Of a stretch of 50,644 bases of DNA, positions 25,555-33,341 are shown one piece after another (the first letter of the stretch is position 1; each line of letters opens with the position of its first letter). Under the pieces are notes generated by a model. It had not been told where the DNA came from and made no database searches. It was given only the letters and a program-made list of their open reading frames with translations. Made by a program: the position numbers and the translations under genes. Location of the stretch: the NCBI GenBank assembly GCA_003163875.1, contig PLRK01000104.1, forward strand, positions 571 through 51,214, written 5' to 3'. This DNA is from Acidimicrobiaceae bacterium (GTDB lineage: Bacteria > Actinomycetota > Acidimicrobiia > Acidimicrobiales > RAAP-2).

Positions 25555-26432
25555 GATCGCGCGAGTTGTACTCGGGTTCCCCGGCGCTCGATGAGCCCCT
25601 CGTTGACCATTCGTTCTACGATTGCTCCGACGCGCGAAACGTCATTCGAACCCAAGAGTTTCGTTACGTCGCGAAATTCGACGTCGGCGTCGCGCAAGAG
25701 TGCGAGCAGCCTTCCTCGCAACTGTCGATCGGAACCTTCAAATGCTGACTGACGCCGCGAGACACCGGCGCTCAGCGGCGCCGGATCGACGCCACCCTCT
25801 TTCTTCCAGCGACAGGAACGAGCGACGGGGCAACTCGTGCACGAAGGCGTTGCTTTGCAGTACTGGGCACCCAAGTCGAGCATCGCCTGGTTGAAAGCGG
25901 CAACATGCTCGTCGGGCAAGAGCCGCTCCGCGAGGTCGCGCGCCTCGGCGGTCCGTAGTGTTCGATTCGCGATTGCGCGTGCGAGCACTCGGCCAACGTT
26001 GGTGTCGAGTACCGCCACTCGTTCTCCGAAGGCGAACGACGCGACCGCATTGGCGGTGTAGTCGCCGACGCCTGGAAGCGATCGAAGCGCAAAGACCGAC
26101 GAAGGTACCTCGCCCGAGAAATCGTCTCTGATTCTCTTCGCCGTTTCGTGCAGTGCTTTGGCTCGTCGGTGGTAACCCAACCCGGCCCAGAGTTGCAATA
26201 CTGAAGCGAGCGGCGCATCGGCGCAGCGACGAGGCGTCGGAAAGGCGTCCATGAATCGGCGCCAAGGTTCAATCACTCGCGACACCTGGGTTTGTTGGAG
26301 CATCACCTCGCTCACCAAAATGGCCCACGGATCATGGTGGCCAATCCACGGCAGTTGACGATTCAGTTGTGCAGAGTGGCGACGCAGCGCACGTCGAAAC
26401 GGCGCGCAGTCGTCATTCCCAGACGTCGCCAC
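25551..26432 (-). CDS. mutY: A/G-specific adenine glycosylase
   Basis: MutY removes adenine opposite 8-oxoguanine. Catalytic Glu is in SEVMLQQTQV, the helix-hairpin-helix is LPGVGDYTANAV, catalytic Asp is in LDTNVGRVL and the [4Fe-4S] ligands are C-x6-C-x2-C-x5-C (CKATPSCTSCPVARSC). At 293 aa it lacks the C-terminal NUDIX-like 8-oxoG recognition domain of E. coli MutY; a short winged-helix-like segment (DVTKLLGSNDVSRVGAIVERM) closes the protein instead. The GTG start overlaps the upstream MaoC gene by 20 bp. A later start is possible. Confidence 0.93.
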   Translation of the reverse strand: MATSGNDDCAPFRRALRRHSAQLNRQLPWIGHHDPWAILVSEVMLQQTQVSRVIEPWRRFMDAFPTPRRCADAPLASVLQLWAGLGYHRRAKALHETAKRIRDDFSGEVPSSVFALRSLPGVGDYTANAVASFAFGERVAVLDTNVGRVLARAIANRTLRTAEARDLAERLLPDEHVAAFNQAMLDLGAQYCKATPSCTSCPVARSCRWKKEGGVDPAPLSAGVSRRQSAFEGSDRQLRGRLLALLRDADVEFRDVTKLLGSNDVSRVGAIVERMVNEGLIERRGTRVQLARS

Positions 26433-26925
26433 CGTACGGTCGCTGTCGCGGTGGAGCGAATTCCTTCTTCCACACCATCACTTTGCGGCGAAAATAGCAG
26501 ACCTCGAGACCTTCTTGATTGAATCCCTTCGTCTCGACGAGCACGACACCTCGGTCGTTCTTCGACGTGGAAGGCGTTTTTTCAAGGACTCGAGTTTCCG
26601 CGTAGATCGTGTCGCCATGAAACGTGGGATAGCGATGGATGAGCGTCTCCACCTCAAGATTCGCAATCGCGGAGCCTGAGACGTCAGGCACGCTCATACC
26701 CAGGACCAGCGAGTACACGAGATTCCCGACAACGACGTTCCTCTTCTGGACACTCTCGTGCTCGGCGAACCACGCATTGGTATGCAGGGGATGGTGGTTC
26801 ATGGTGATCATGCAAAAAAGATGATCGTCGGCTTCGGTTATCGTCTTTCCCGGCCAGTGCTTGAACACATCGCCAATTTCGAAATCCTCGAAGTACCGAC
26901 CAAAAGGTCTGTCGAATGTCGTCAT
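26413..26925 (-). CDS. MaoC-type hydratase, probable mesaconyl-CoA hydratase
   Basis: A 170-aa hot-dog-fold hydratase of the short MaoC group. FEDFEIGDVF, the active-site region ITEADDHLFCMITMNHHPLH and the closing GFNQEGLEVCYFRRKVMVWKK resemble mesaconyl-CoA or itaconyl-CoA hydratases. The next locus encodes methylsuccinyl-CoA dehydrogenase, which makes mesaconyl-CoA, so mesaconyl-CoA hydratase to beta-methylmalyl-CoA is the better guess. An itaconyl-CoA hydratase of leucine/itaconate breakdown is the alternative. I chose ATG 26925 (MTTFDRPFGRYF). A CAGACT box lies 6 nt upstream. Confidence 0.78.
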   Translation of the reverse strand: MTTFDRPFGRYFEDFEIGDVFKHWPGKTITEADDHLFCMITMNHHPLHTNAWFAEHESVQKRNVVVGNLVYSLVLGMSVPDVSGSAIANLEVETLIHRYPTFHGDTIYAETRVLEKTPSTSKNDRGVVLVETKGFNQEGLEVCYFRRKVMVWKKEFAPPRQRPYGGDVWE

Positions 26926-26931
26926 AGTCGT

Positions 26932-26937
26932 AGTCTG
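26932..26937 (-). promoter_or_regulatory. Possible -10 box of the MaoC gene
   Basis: On the minus strand CAGACT is followed by ACGACT and the ATG at 26925. It has a first-base mismatch to TANNNT at the leaderless spacing. Confidence 0.28.
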
Positions 26938-26974
26938 CCCCAAGTCATCACGAGTCCACGGCTTCGCTATTGAC

Positions 26975-27418
26975 CTAGGCCGTCTCGGACTCGATCTCCA
27001 CAAGGGGGCGTGTGGTAAATGAGACCGACGCACCGGGTAGCGACTCTCCATCAATCACGAGACGCCAGGTGAATCGCGAACCCGGCTCCAAGGGGATGGG
27101 ACCAAAGTTGACGGCGATAGGCACGTCCACCGGTGTGCCCTGGGGCACGTCACTGGGCGTCGAAGTGGTGAAGTCACCACGAACCTCAATCGTCTGGGTG
27201 CCTTCAGGGGTTTCGAAGCGAACGAGCTGGCCATCGGCGTCTTCTAAGACGAGTTCCCAATGATGCGACGAGTTGAATTCGTGCCAGTCCACGCCCACCT
27301 TCATCGCGACGGCTGAAGGTACGGGATCGGGACCAGTGACGGACCAACCTCCCCCAAGGATGTAGAGCTTTCCTTCCGCCACTTGGGCCGAGTCAGCGAG
27401 GAGCATGGTCACGTTCAT
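26975..27418 (-). CDS. DUF6941-like hypothetical protein
   Basis: A 147-aa protein beginning VTMLLADSAQVAEGKLYILGG, which I recall as the hallmark of an uncharacterised family (DUF6941). A beta-rich second half (GPIPLEPGSRFTWRLVIDGE) looks like an immunoglobulin-like sandwich. There is no signal peptide or membrane segment. It is divergent from mcd, with a TAGGCT box 6 nt before the ATG, and lies 49 bp upstream of the MaoC gene on the same strand. Function unknown. Confidence 0.75.
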   Translation of the reverse strand: MNVTMLLADSAQVAEGKLYILGGGWSVTGPDPVPSAVAMKVGVDWHEFNSSHHWELVLEDADGQLVRFETPEGTQTIEVRGDFTTSTPSDVPQGTPVDVPIAVNFGPIPLEPGSRFTWRLVIDGESLPGASVSFTTRPLVEIESETA

Positions 27419-27424
27419 GTGCTC

Positions 27425-27430
27425 AGCCTA
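27425..27430 (-). promoter_or_regulatory. -10 box, leaderless start of the DUF6941 gene
   Basis: On the minus strand TAGGCT is followed by GAGCAC and the ATG at 27418, with no Shine-Dalgarno sequence. Confidence 0.48.
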
Positions 27431-27459
27431 GGCCGAGCGCGACAGCGTCCAACAAACAC

Positions 27460-27465
27460 TAAATT
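27460..27465 (+). promoter_or_regulatory. -10 box, leaderless start of mcd
   Basis: TAAATT is followed by TCACCT and the ATG at 27472. There is no ribosome-binding site. GCGACA about 15 nt upstream may be a weak -35. Confidence 0.5.
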
Positions 27466-27471
27466 TCACCT

Positions 27472-29082
27472 ATGTCCACAATCGCCCGGCAGATCAGCGT
27501 CGCTTCGGACACGATTGATCATGCCGAGGAGGTCATTCTCGCAGGCGTGAAAGAACTAAAGAACCGTGGCGGTGTCGACACGAATGAAACGCTCGCCTAC
27601 GACCTCGCCCATGCGGCGAGCGCCATCGCGACCGCACGTGCGTGTCTCCCCTACGCGGCTCGTGGTGACAACGAAGCGGCCCTCACCTTCGCATTTCTCG
27701 CCTTGGCACTAAGCGACCTCGCGACGCGAATTCTCGGGCGTGAAGAACTTTGGGGAGCATCGAGGGATTGGTACGCCCCCTTCGCGCACTTCGTCACTAC
27801 CTATCGCGATCCACAGTTCCTTGCGACGCTCGCGGAGAGTCCAGGCGATCGACACTTAGACCAAGACTTTCAAATGGTCGCGGACATGTTTCATCGATTC
27901 GCGCTCGAAGAAGTCCGTCCCCATACCGAGCACGTGCACCGCACCAACGGCGACATTCCTGAGTCAATTATCGAAGGACTTAACGAGTTGGGCGGCTTTG
28001 GACTTTCGGTGCCCGAAGAATATGGTGGCTTTGCGACCGGCGGCGAATCAGAGTATCTCGGCATGGTCATTGCGACCGAAGAATTGTCGTGGGGCGGACT
28101 GGGTATTGGCGGATCGCTGATAACCCGTCCAGAGATCGTGACGCGAGCACTCGTGCACGGTGGCACCGATGACCAAAAGAAGTACTGGCTACCTCGCCTG
28201 GCATCCGCGGAGACGTTGACCGCGATTGCGGTGACCGAACCCGACTACGGCAGCGACGTCGCGGGTTTGACCACGTCAGCGACCAAGACCAATGGAGGTT
28301 GGTTGGTCAACGGCACCAAGACATGGTGCACCTTTGCCGCACGCGCGAACGTCTTGGCTCTGCTCGCACGAACCGACGCCGATCGCGCAAAATCGCACCG
28401 TGGGCTGTCGCTCTTCCTCGTGGAGAAACCACAGGGCGACAGTCATGGTTTCCTCTTTCGTCAAGACGCTCAGAGCGAAGGTCGACGCGACGACGATGGC
28501 CGACTCGAAGGTCGGCCAATTGACACGATTGGCTACCGCGGAATGCATTCCTACGAGCTCAGTTTTTCCAATTGGTTCGTGCCCGACGACAATCTCATCG
28601 GCGGCGACGAAGGCCTCGGCAAGGGTTTCTACTTACAAATGGCTGGCTTCGAGAACGGTCGCATTCAGACGGCGGCGCGCGCCGTGGGCGTCATGCAGGC
28701 CGCCTACGAAGCGGCGCTCGAGTACGCGAGACATCGAGTGGTGTTTGGTGAGCCAATCATCAAGTACGAACTGACACGCGTGAAACTAGCCACCATGGCC
28801 TCGATCATCCAATGTTCACGTCAGTTCTCGCTCGAAGTTGCTCGATTGATGGGGCGTGGCGAAGGCACGATGGAAGCATCGATGGCGAAGGCGTACGTAT
28901 GTCGTGCGGCCGAGTGGGTTACTCGCGAAGCAATGCAGATTCACGGCGGCATGGGCTACGCCGAGGAATTCCCCGTGAGCCGCTACTTCGTTGACGCGAG
29001 GGTACTGTCGATATTCGAAGGCGCGGACGAGACGCTATGTCTGAAAGTCATCGCTCGGCGGTTGCTCGACAACGTCAAATAA
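27472..29082 (+). CDS. mcd: (2S)-Methylsuccinyl-CoA dehydrogenase
   Basis: This FAD enzyme oxidises methylsuccinyl-CoA to mesaconyl-CoA in the ethylmalonyl-CoA pathway. At 536 aa it carries the roughly 150-residue N-terminal extension that distinguishes Mcd from ordinary acyl-CoA dehydrogenases. Blocks I recall from proteobacterial Mcd are HTEHVHRTNGDIPE, GGFGLSVPEEYGGFATGGE, TEPDYGSDVAG, FENGRIQTAARAVGVMQAAYEAA and MQIHGGMGYAEEFPVSRYF. The catalytic Glu is in SIFEGADETLCL. The last 48 bp overlap the convergent transporter gene. The flanking hydratase and lyase genes fit the same pathway. Confidence 0.92.
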   Translation: MSTIARQISVASDTIDHAEEVILAGVKELKNRGGVDTNETLAYDLAHAASAIATARACLPYAARGDNEAALTFAFLALALSDLATRILGREELWGASRDWYAPFAHFVTTYRDPQFLATLAESPGDRHLDQDFQMVADMFHRFALEEVRPHTEHVHRTNGDIPESIIEGLNELGGFGLSVPEEYGGFATGGESEYLGMVIATEELSWGGLGIGGSLITRPEIVTRALVHGGTDDQKKYWLPRLASAETLTAIAVTEPDYGSDVAGLTTSATKTNGGWLVNGTKTWCTFAARANVLALLARTDADRAKSHRGLSLFLVEKPQGDSHGFLFRQDAQSEGRRDDDGRLEGRPIDTIGYRGMHSYELSFSNWFVPDDNLIGGDEGLGKGFYLQMAGFENGRIQTAARAVGVMQAAYEAALEYARHRVVFGEPIIKYELTRVKLATMASIIQCSRQFSLEVARLMGRGEGTMEASMAKAYVCRAAEWVTREAMQIHGGMGYAEEFPVSRYFVDARVLSIFEGADETLCLKVIARRLLDNVK

Positions 29083-30264
29083 CGCCGCTTCCAGCGCCGC
29101 ATTGGGAGAGCCGAATGCGCATTCGTCACGCTCGATGGCGAGGTTGTTGTTCGCGAGCAAGCGAGCACCCCACTTCTCTTCAATATGACCAAACCGCCAC
29201 AGCACCGCTGAGCCACCCCAGACCGCGATGAACATGGCGACGATGACGTAACCCGCCGTGTTGATGTTGAATCCCTCGGAGAAGCGCCAAAAGGAGCCGC
29301 GCCAATGAAGCTCCATCGGCAGCAGCCCCATTAATTCAATGCCCCCAATGAAGAGACAAATGAATATGGAAAGTCCGGTGATCATCAAGTTGTAGTAAAT
29401 GCGACGAACAGGGTTGAAGAGTGCGTGTGAGTACGCGACATTCATAAAGAGACTGTCAATGGTGTCCATCAAGGACATGCCCGCGGTGAAGAGGATTGGC
29501 AGGCACATGATCGAATACCACGGCAGCGCCTTTGAAGCAAGGAGGGCGGTCGTGGCGAGGAGGCTGACCTCGGTGGCGGTGTCAAAGCCCAAACCAAAAA
29601 CGACACCCACGGGATACATCTGCCATTCCTTGGTGATGGACTTCATCCATTTGCCAAAGATCCGAAAAAACATTCCGCGGTTGTTGAGTTGGCGTTCAAG
29701 TTCTTCTTCGTTGTACATCCCGTTTCGCATCGAACGAAAGACGCGGATGATGCCCGCAAGGATGACGATGTTAAGTGCCGCGATGAGAAACAAGAATGCG
29801 GCGGAGACGAGCGTGCCGAAGATCCCGCCGAACTGCTCGAGACCAGAGCCTTGGTTCGACACCGCGGCGAATACGGTCCGCTCCGCAATGACCAAACCGG
29901 CACCAATCGCCACCACGATCGTCGAGTGTCCCAATGAGAAGTAGTAACCGACGCTCAGCGGTCGGCGAGGTTCAGGCTCGTCGATCCGATCATTCATCAG
30001 TTTTCTCGTGGTGTTGTCAATCGCAGCAATGTGATCAGCATCAAAGGCGTGACGCAGTCCAAGTGAGTAGGCCAATCCTGCGATGCCAATACCCAAACCT
30101 TTGTAGTGACCGGGCAGAACGAAACCAATGAAGATGCCAAAACCTACGATATGCAGCAGGGAGATCGTCCCGACCATCCAACCTGCGCGTCGCCATTCTT
30201 TCTTCGTCAGCGACTCTCGAACTTGCTGGCGGCGGCCAACCTTGGCGGCAGAAATGGTCGTCAT
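29035..30264 (-). CDS. NiCoT-family nickel/cobalt transporter
   Basis: An eight-helix-type NiCoT permease. The signature HxxxxDH is in LRHAFDADHIAAIDN, and the second family motif is GVVFGLGFDTATEVSLLA. The protein is about 409 aa from ATG 30264. I prefer this start over GTG 30273 because TAAGGT lies 7 nt before it. It may import cobalt for cobalamin (metH is in this window and ethylmalonyl-CoA mutase would need B12) or nickel for other enzymes; the sequence alone does not decide. It lies 48 bp downstream of the lyase gene on the same strand. I saw no B12 riboswitch. Confidence 0.92.
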   Translation of the reverse strand: MTTISAAKVGRRQQVRESLTKKEWRRAGWMVGTISLLHIVGFGIFIGFVLPGHYKGLGIGIAGLAYSLGLRHAFDADHIAAIDNTTRKLMNDRIDEPEPRRPLSVGYYFSLGHSTIVVAIGAGLVIAERTVFAAVSNQGSGLEQFGGIFGTLVSAAFLFLIAALNIVILAGIIRVFRSMRNGMYNEEELERQLNNRGMFFRIFGKWMKSITKEWQMYPVGVVFGLGFDTATEVSLLATTALLASKALPWYSIMCLPILFTAGMSLMDTIDSLFMNVAYSHALFNPVRRIYYNLMITGLSIFICLFIGGIELMGLLPMELHWRGSFWRFSEGFNINTAGYVIVAMFIAVWGGSAVLWRFGHIEEKWGARLLANNNLAIERDECAFGSPNAALEAALFDVVEQPPSDDFQT

Positions 30265-30271
30265 ACGCGCC

Positions 30272-30277
30272 ACCTTA
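30272..30277 (-). promoter_or_regulatory. -10 box, leaderless start of the NiCoT gene
   Basis: On the minus strand TAAGGT is followed by GGCGCGT and the ATG at 30264. It may give the transporter a promoter separate from the lyase gene. AAGGTGG could instead be a ribosome-binding site. Confidence 0.35.
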
Positions 30278-30312
30278 CTGGGAAGCGTTCCTAATAAGAC
30301 GATATTTTGGGG

Positions 30313-31251
30313 CTAATTCTTGCTTCGCTGCAGACCTGATCGAAGGCCTCTGGTTACGAAGGAATTCGCAATTTTTGCGGATGCCTCGTCAATCATCTCG
30401 TCGCCGAACATCAATGCTCCGGTGTGCTGCTGCTCGGTTGCCACGCGGTACGTGTCCAAAATGTCGTAGGACTTATCAAAGAGTTCTTGGCTCGGCGAGT
30501 AGACCTCGTTGAGGACCAGGGCCTGGTCAGGAGTCAGTGCCCATTTCCCATCGAAACCGTAGGAATAGGAGATCGTCGCGGCGTAGCGCAGAGCGTCCAG
30601 ATCACGAACCTTGAGAAAGGGCCCGTCGATGACGTGCAATCCGTTCGCTCGTCCAGCCATGAGGATCTTGGCGAAGACATAGCTGAAGGGATTCGAAGGT
30701 CCCTCGTGGATCGTTTCGTCAATCGTCGTCACGGGCATACCAATCGACGCCGCGAAGTCCGCCGGACCAAAGACAATCGTCTCGAGTCGCTTCGACGCTG
30801 CACAGATCTCTTCGACGTTGATCAGGCCCTCCGCCGTCTCGATCTGCGCTTCGATGCCAATGTGTCCGATTGGGAGTCCCGCGTTCTTCTCCACTTGGGT
30901 CAACAAGAGATCCATCGCCACCACATCGGACGCTCGTTGTACTTTTGGCATCATGATCTCGTCAAGTCGGTTACCGGCTTTACTAACGACGTCTATAACG
31001 TCGCCGTAGGTCCACGGGGTATCCCAGGCGTTCACTCGCACGCACAGCACTCGCTCCCCCCAGTCGAGCGAACGAATCGCGTTCACGACCTTTTCTCGCG
31101 CGGCGACCTTCTCGTTGGGCGCAACCGAGTCTTCAAGATCGAGGAAACTCATGTCCGCCGTGGAACTAGGAGCTTTCGCGAGAAAACGATCAGAGGAACC
31201 CGGTGTTGAGAGACACGACCGGCGAGGTAGGGAGCGAGAACGAGCGGACAT
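30313..31251 (-). CDS. mcl: L-malyl-CoA / beta-methylmalyl-CoA lyase (HpcH/HpaI/CitE family)
   Basis: A Mg2+-dependent lyase cleaving beta-methylmalyl-CoA to glyoxylate and propionyl-CoA. The 312 aa match the length of proteobacterial Mcl1. Visible parts are the acyl-CoA/metal block RRSCLSTPGSSDRF, DLEDSVAPNEK, LDWGERVLCVRVNAWDTPW, MMPKVQRASDV, Glu in EAQIETAEGL and Asp in FGPADFAASIGM. I chose ATG 31251 (MSARSRSLPRR) because TATGCT lies 7 nt before it. The ORF-track start runs far into the divergent gene's upstream region. Other CitE-like lyases are possible, but the neighbours favour Mcl. Confidence 0.88.
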   Translation of the reverse strand: MSARSRSLPRRSCLSTPGSSDRFLAKAPSSTADMSFLDLEDSVAPNEKVAAREKVVNAIRSLDWGERVLCVRVNAWDTPWTYGDVIDVVSKAGNRLDEIMMPKVQRASDVVAMDLLLTQVEKNAGLPIGHIGIEAQIETAEGLINVEEICAASKRLETIVFGPADFAASIGMPVTTIDETIHEGPSNPFSYVFAKILMAGRANGLHVIDGPFLKVRDLDALRYAATISYSYGFDGKWALTPDQALVLNEVYSPSQELFDKSYDILDTYRVATEQQHTGALMFGDEMIDEASAKIANSFVTRGLRSGLQRSKN

Positions 31252-31258
31252 GCGTTCG

Positions 31259-31264
31259 AGCATA
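31259..31264 (-). promoter_or_regulatory. -10 box, leaderless start of mcl
   Basis: On the minus strand TATGCT is followed by CGAACGC and the ATG at 31251. TTCAAG 17 nt further upstream could be a weak -35. Confidence 0.42.
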
Positions 31265-31299
31265 TTCAAGTGGGCGTCGAGCTTGAAATCACATCTGAA

Positions 31300-31310
31300 T
31301 TGACCGTCAA
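31300..31310. promoter_or_regulatory. Palindrome TTGACCGTCAA upstream of mcl
   Basis: Five-base arms flank one central base, a perfect inverted repeat in the 224-bp gap between mcl and the NlpC/P60 gene. It is centred about 54 bp upstream of the predicted mcl transcript start, a position suited to an activator. The binding protein is unknown. Confidence 0.25.
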
Positions 31311-31475
31311 CTCTCCACGTTTCTAGCTCTTTATCAGGTGGTACAGAAGTTCTTATGTTGTTTTTCGCCCCGTACGTACCTACCAGCCGGTAGCCTTCTC
31401 TACGTGACTGACGTCGAGCGCTGCGGGCGCCATTCGACGCTACGGCCTGCAAGGGGACATCAGCGGTTCCGGTGG

Positions 31476-32510
31476 ATGAAGTCTGCTCTGGCTGTCGTCG
31501 CAGTGTGTTCCAGCACTGTGGCTGTTTTTCCACGTGCGGCGGGCGCCTCCTCGATCACCAATGACCGAGAGAAGGCGAATCAGCTCTACAACCAGATCCA
31601 GTCCATCAATGGTCAGGTCGAGTTGCTCGGTCAAAAGTATGACGAAGCGCAGATCAAACTGAACAACTTCAACAACCAAATCACTCACACCAAACAGACC
31701 GTCGCCGCGATCAAGAACAAGGTGACCAACGGCACCACGGAATTGGAACAGGACGCGATCTTCGCCTACGTGACCAACGGCTCCGCCGCGAGCAACAATC
31801 CCCTCTTCTCGTCCAACGCCTCCAAGATTGGTGCGACGAACGTTTATAACCAGATCGCCGAAGGAAACGTCAGCTCCACCATCGCCAGTTTGAAGAACTA
31901 TCGAATCGAACTCACCCAGGAGCGAAGTGTTCTCAACGCCGAAGACGACCAAGCGCGCGCCGCCACCAAAGTCGCCGCCAACGCCTTTCACAAAGCCAAA
32001 GTCCTTCAAGCAGCACTCCAATCGACACTAAATCAAGTCAAGGGCCAGATTGCGGTCTACGTCGCCGAGGCGGCTGCGGCGGCTGCGGCGAAGTCCGACG
32101 GCGCTCTCAAGTCGGCCAAACCAATCGACGGATTCCCGGCACCACCTCCGGACTCACGAGCCGACATCGCCATACGTGCGGCCTTGTCGTATCTCGGCAC
32201 GTGGTACTGCTGGGGCGGTGCCTCGCGAAGTTGCGTCGATTGTTCGGGGCTCATCATGCTGGCGTACCAGGCTGCGGGTATCGACTTCCCCCACTACTCG
32301 GGAGCACAGTACGAGGACACCGAACGCGTACCCTTGTACGACATCGAGCCCGGTGACCTCTTGTTCTACGGTTGGCACGGCGACGAGCACGTCGCGATGT
32401 ACATAGGCCACGGTGACATGATCGAAGCCGAGATGACCGGCACGCGCGTGCACGTCACCCCCATTCGACTCGGTTACGGTTTCGTAGGTCTCGGCCGCCC
32501 TCGGGCCTAA
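31476..32510 (+). CDS. Secreted NlpC/P60 peptidoglycan endopeptidase with coiled-coil domain
   Basis: A RipA-like cell-wall hydrolase of 344 aa. A signal peptide (MKSALAVVAVCSSTVAVFPRAAGAS) is followed by a long helical coiled-coil region (about 28-200, with QLYNQIQSINGQVELLGQKY), an Ala-rich linker (AEAAAAAAAK) and the NlpC/P60 domain. The catalytic Cys is in CVDCSGLIMLAYQ and the His in GDEHVAMYIG. It probably cleaves peptide stems during division. I chose ATG 31476 because the signal peptide begins there; the ORF-track start adds 46 residues. It is followed 2 nt later by the Lgt-like gene. Confidence 0.92.
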   Translation: MKSALAVVAVCSSTVAVFPRAAGASSITNDREKANQLYNQIQSINGQVELLGQKYDEAQIKLNNFNNQITHTKQTVAAIKNKVTNGTTELEQDAIFAYVTNGSAASNNPLFSSNASKIGATNVYNQIAEGNVSSTIASLKNYRIELTQERSVLNAEDDQARAATKVAANAFHKAKVLQAALQSTLNQVKGQIAVYVAEAAAAAAAKSDGALKSAKPIDGFPAPPPDSRADIAIRAALSYLGTWYCWGGASRSCVDCSGLIMLAYQAAGIDFPHYSGAQYEDTERVPLYDIEPGDLLFYGWHGDEHVAMYIGHGDMIEAEMTGTRVHVTPIRLGYGFVGLGRPRA

Positions 32511-32512
32511 GC

Positions 32513-33298
32513 GTGTCGGGCGTACCAACATCGTTTCACTTAGGGCCACTGGACTTTCACACCTACGGTTTCGGGCTCGCCATCGCGGCGTACGTTGCCT
32601 ACTTGTATTCACGACATCGACTCGCCCGCGCGCATTTCGATGTCGAATCATTCGGGCGTTTCGCAGGCGTGCTGATCTTCAGCGGGCTGGTGGGTGCGCG
32701 AATCGCCAACATCGCAACGAACTGGTCCTATTACAACGGCCACCCCGGTCGCTGGTTGGCGGTGTGGCAAGGCGGCCTCGCGAGCTTTGGTGGCATCGCC
32801 CTTGCGCTGCCCGTCGCCATCACGCTGCAGCGCCGTTGGTGGCCGCAGAGCTCGCTCGCCCGCTTCAGCGATGCGGTGCTGCCGGCATTGGTTCTCGGAT
32901 GGGCCATCGGACGTTTTCTGGGACCCCAATTCATGGTCAACGGCGGTGGGCACATCACCCACCAATGGTTCGGAATTCGTTACGAGGGCCAGTCAGGCAA
33001 ACGCGTACCTGTGCCGATCATTCAAGGGATCGAGGACGGCTTGTTGTGGGGGCTACTCGTCGTGATTGAAAAGAAGTGGACGACGCGCGTCGCGGGTCTG
33101 TTGAGCGCCATCGCGATGATGATCTGGGGGCTCGTGCGTGCATACGACGAACACTGGCTCCTAGGCGATGAGTCACACAGTGGATCACTCGGCGTCCAAT
33201 TTGCTGGCCTCACCTTGGCGATTGCCGGAGTGGTAATCTTCGTGCGTCAATACGTCGTACAGCACCGTCACGGGGTATTACAAGAGAGCGACGCGTAA
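32513..33298 (+). CDS. Prolipoprotein diacylglyceryl transferase-like membrane protein (divergent)
   Basis: A 261-aa polytopic membrane protein whose N-terminus (FHLGPLDFHTYGFGLAIA) and helical order follow Lgt, which adds diacylglycerol to lipoprotein cysteines. The core signature is unusual: the family GRxGNxxNxE appears as GRFLGPQFMVNGGG, and the later HPxxLYE block appears as VPVPIIQGIED. The first Arg and last Glu remain. It may be a diverged Lgt or a paralogue with another role. The GTG start is 2 nt after the NlpC/P60 stop, so the two are probably co-transcribed. Confidence 0.72.
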   Translation: MSGVPTSFHLGPLDFHTYGFGLAIAAYVAYLYSRHRLARAHFDVESFGRFAGVLIFSGLVGARIANIATNWSYYNGHPGRWLAVWQGGLASFGGIALALPVAITLQRRWWPQSSLARFSDAVLPALVLGWAIGRFLGPQFMVNGGGHITHQWFGIRYEGQSGKRVPVPIIQGIEDGLLWGLLVVIEKKWTTRVAGLLSAIAMMIWGLVRAYDEHWLLGDESHSGSLGVQFAGLTLAIAGVVIFVRQYVVQHRHGVLQESDA

Positions 33299-33341
33299 CC
33301 AAAAAGCGACGAGAACAGCGATGCGAAGGAGCGTTGTCGTC

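Noticed and set aside
30265-30312. Possible B12 riboswitch upstream of the NiCoT gene
   Set aside because: The gap is only about 48 bp, far too short, and no B12-box-like sequence is present.
31252-31475. Possible c-di-AMP (ydaO) riboswitch upstream of the NlpC/P60 gene
   Set aside because: Such elements precede some actinobacterial cell-wall hydrolase genes, but I could not find the conserved core. Only a small CTACC/GGTAG hairpin at 31380-31393 is visible.
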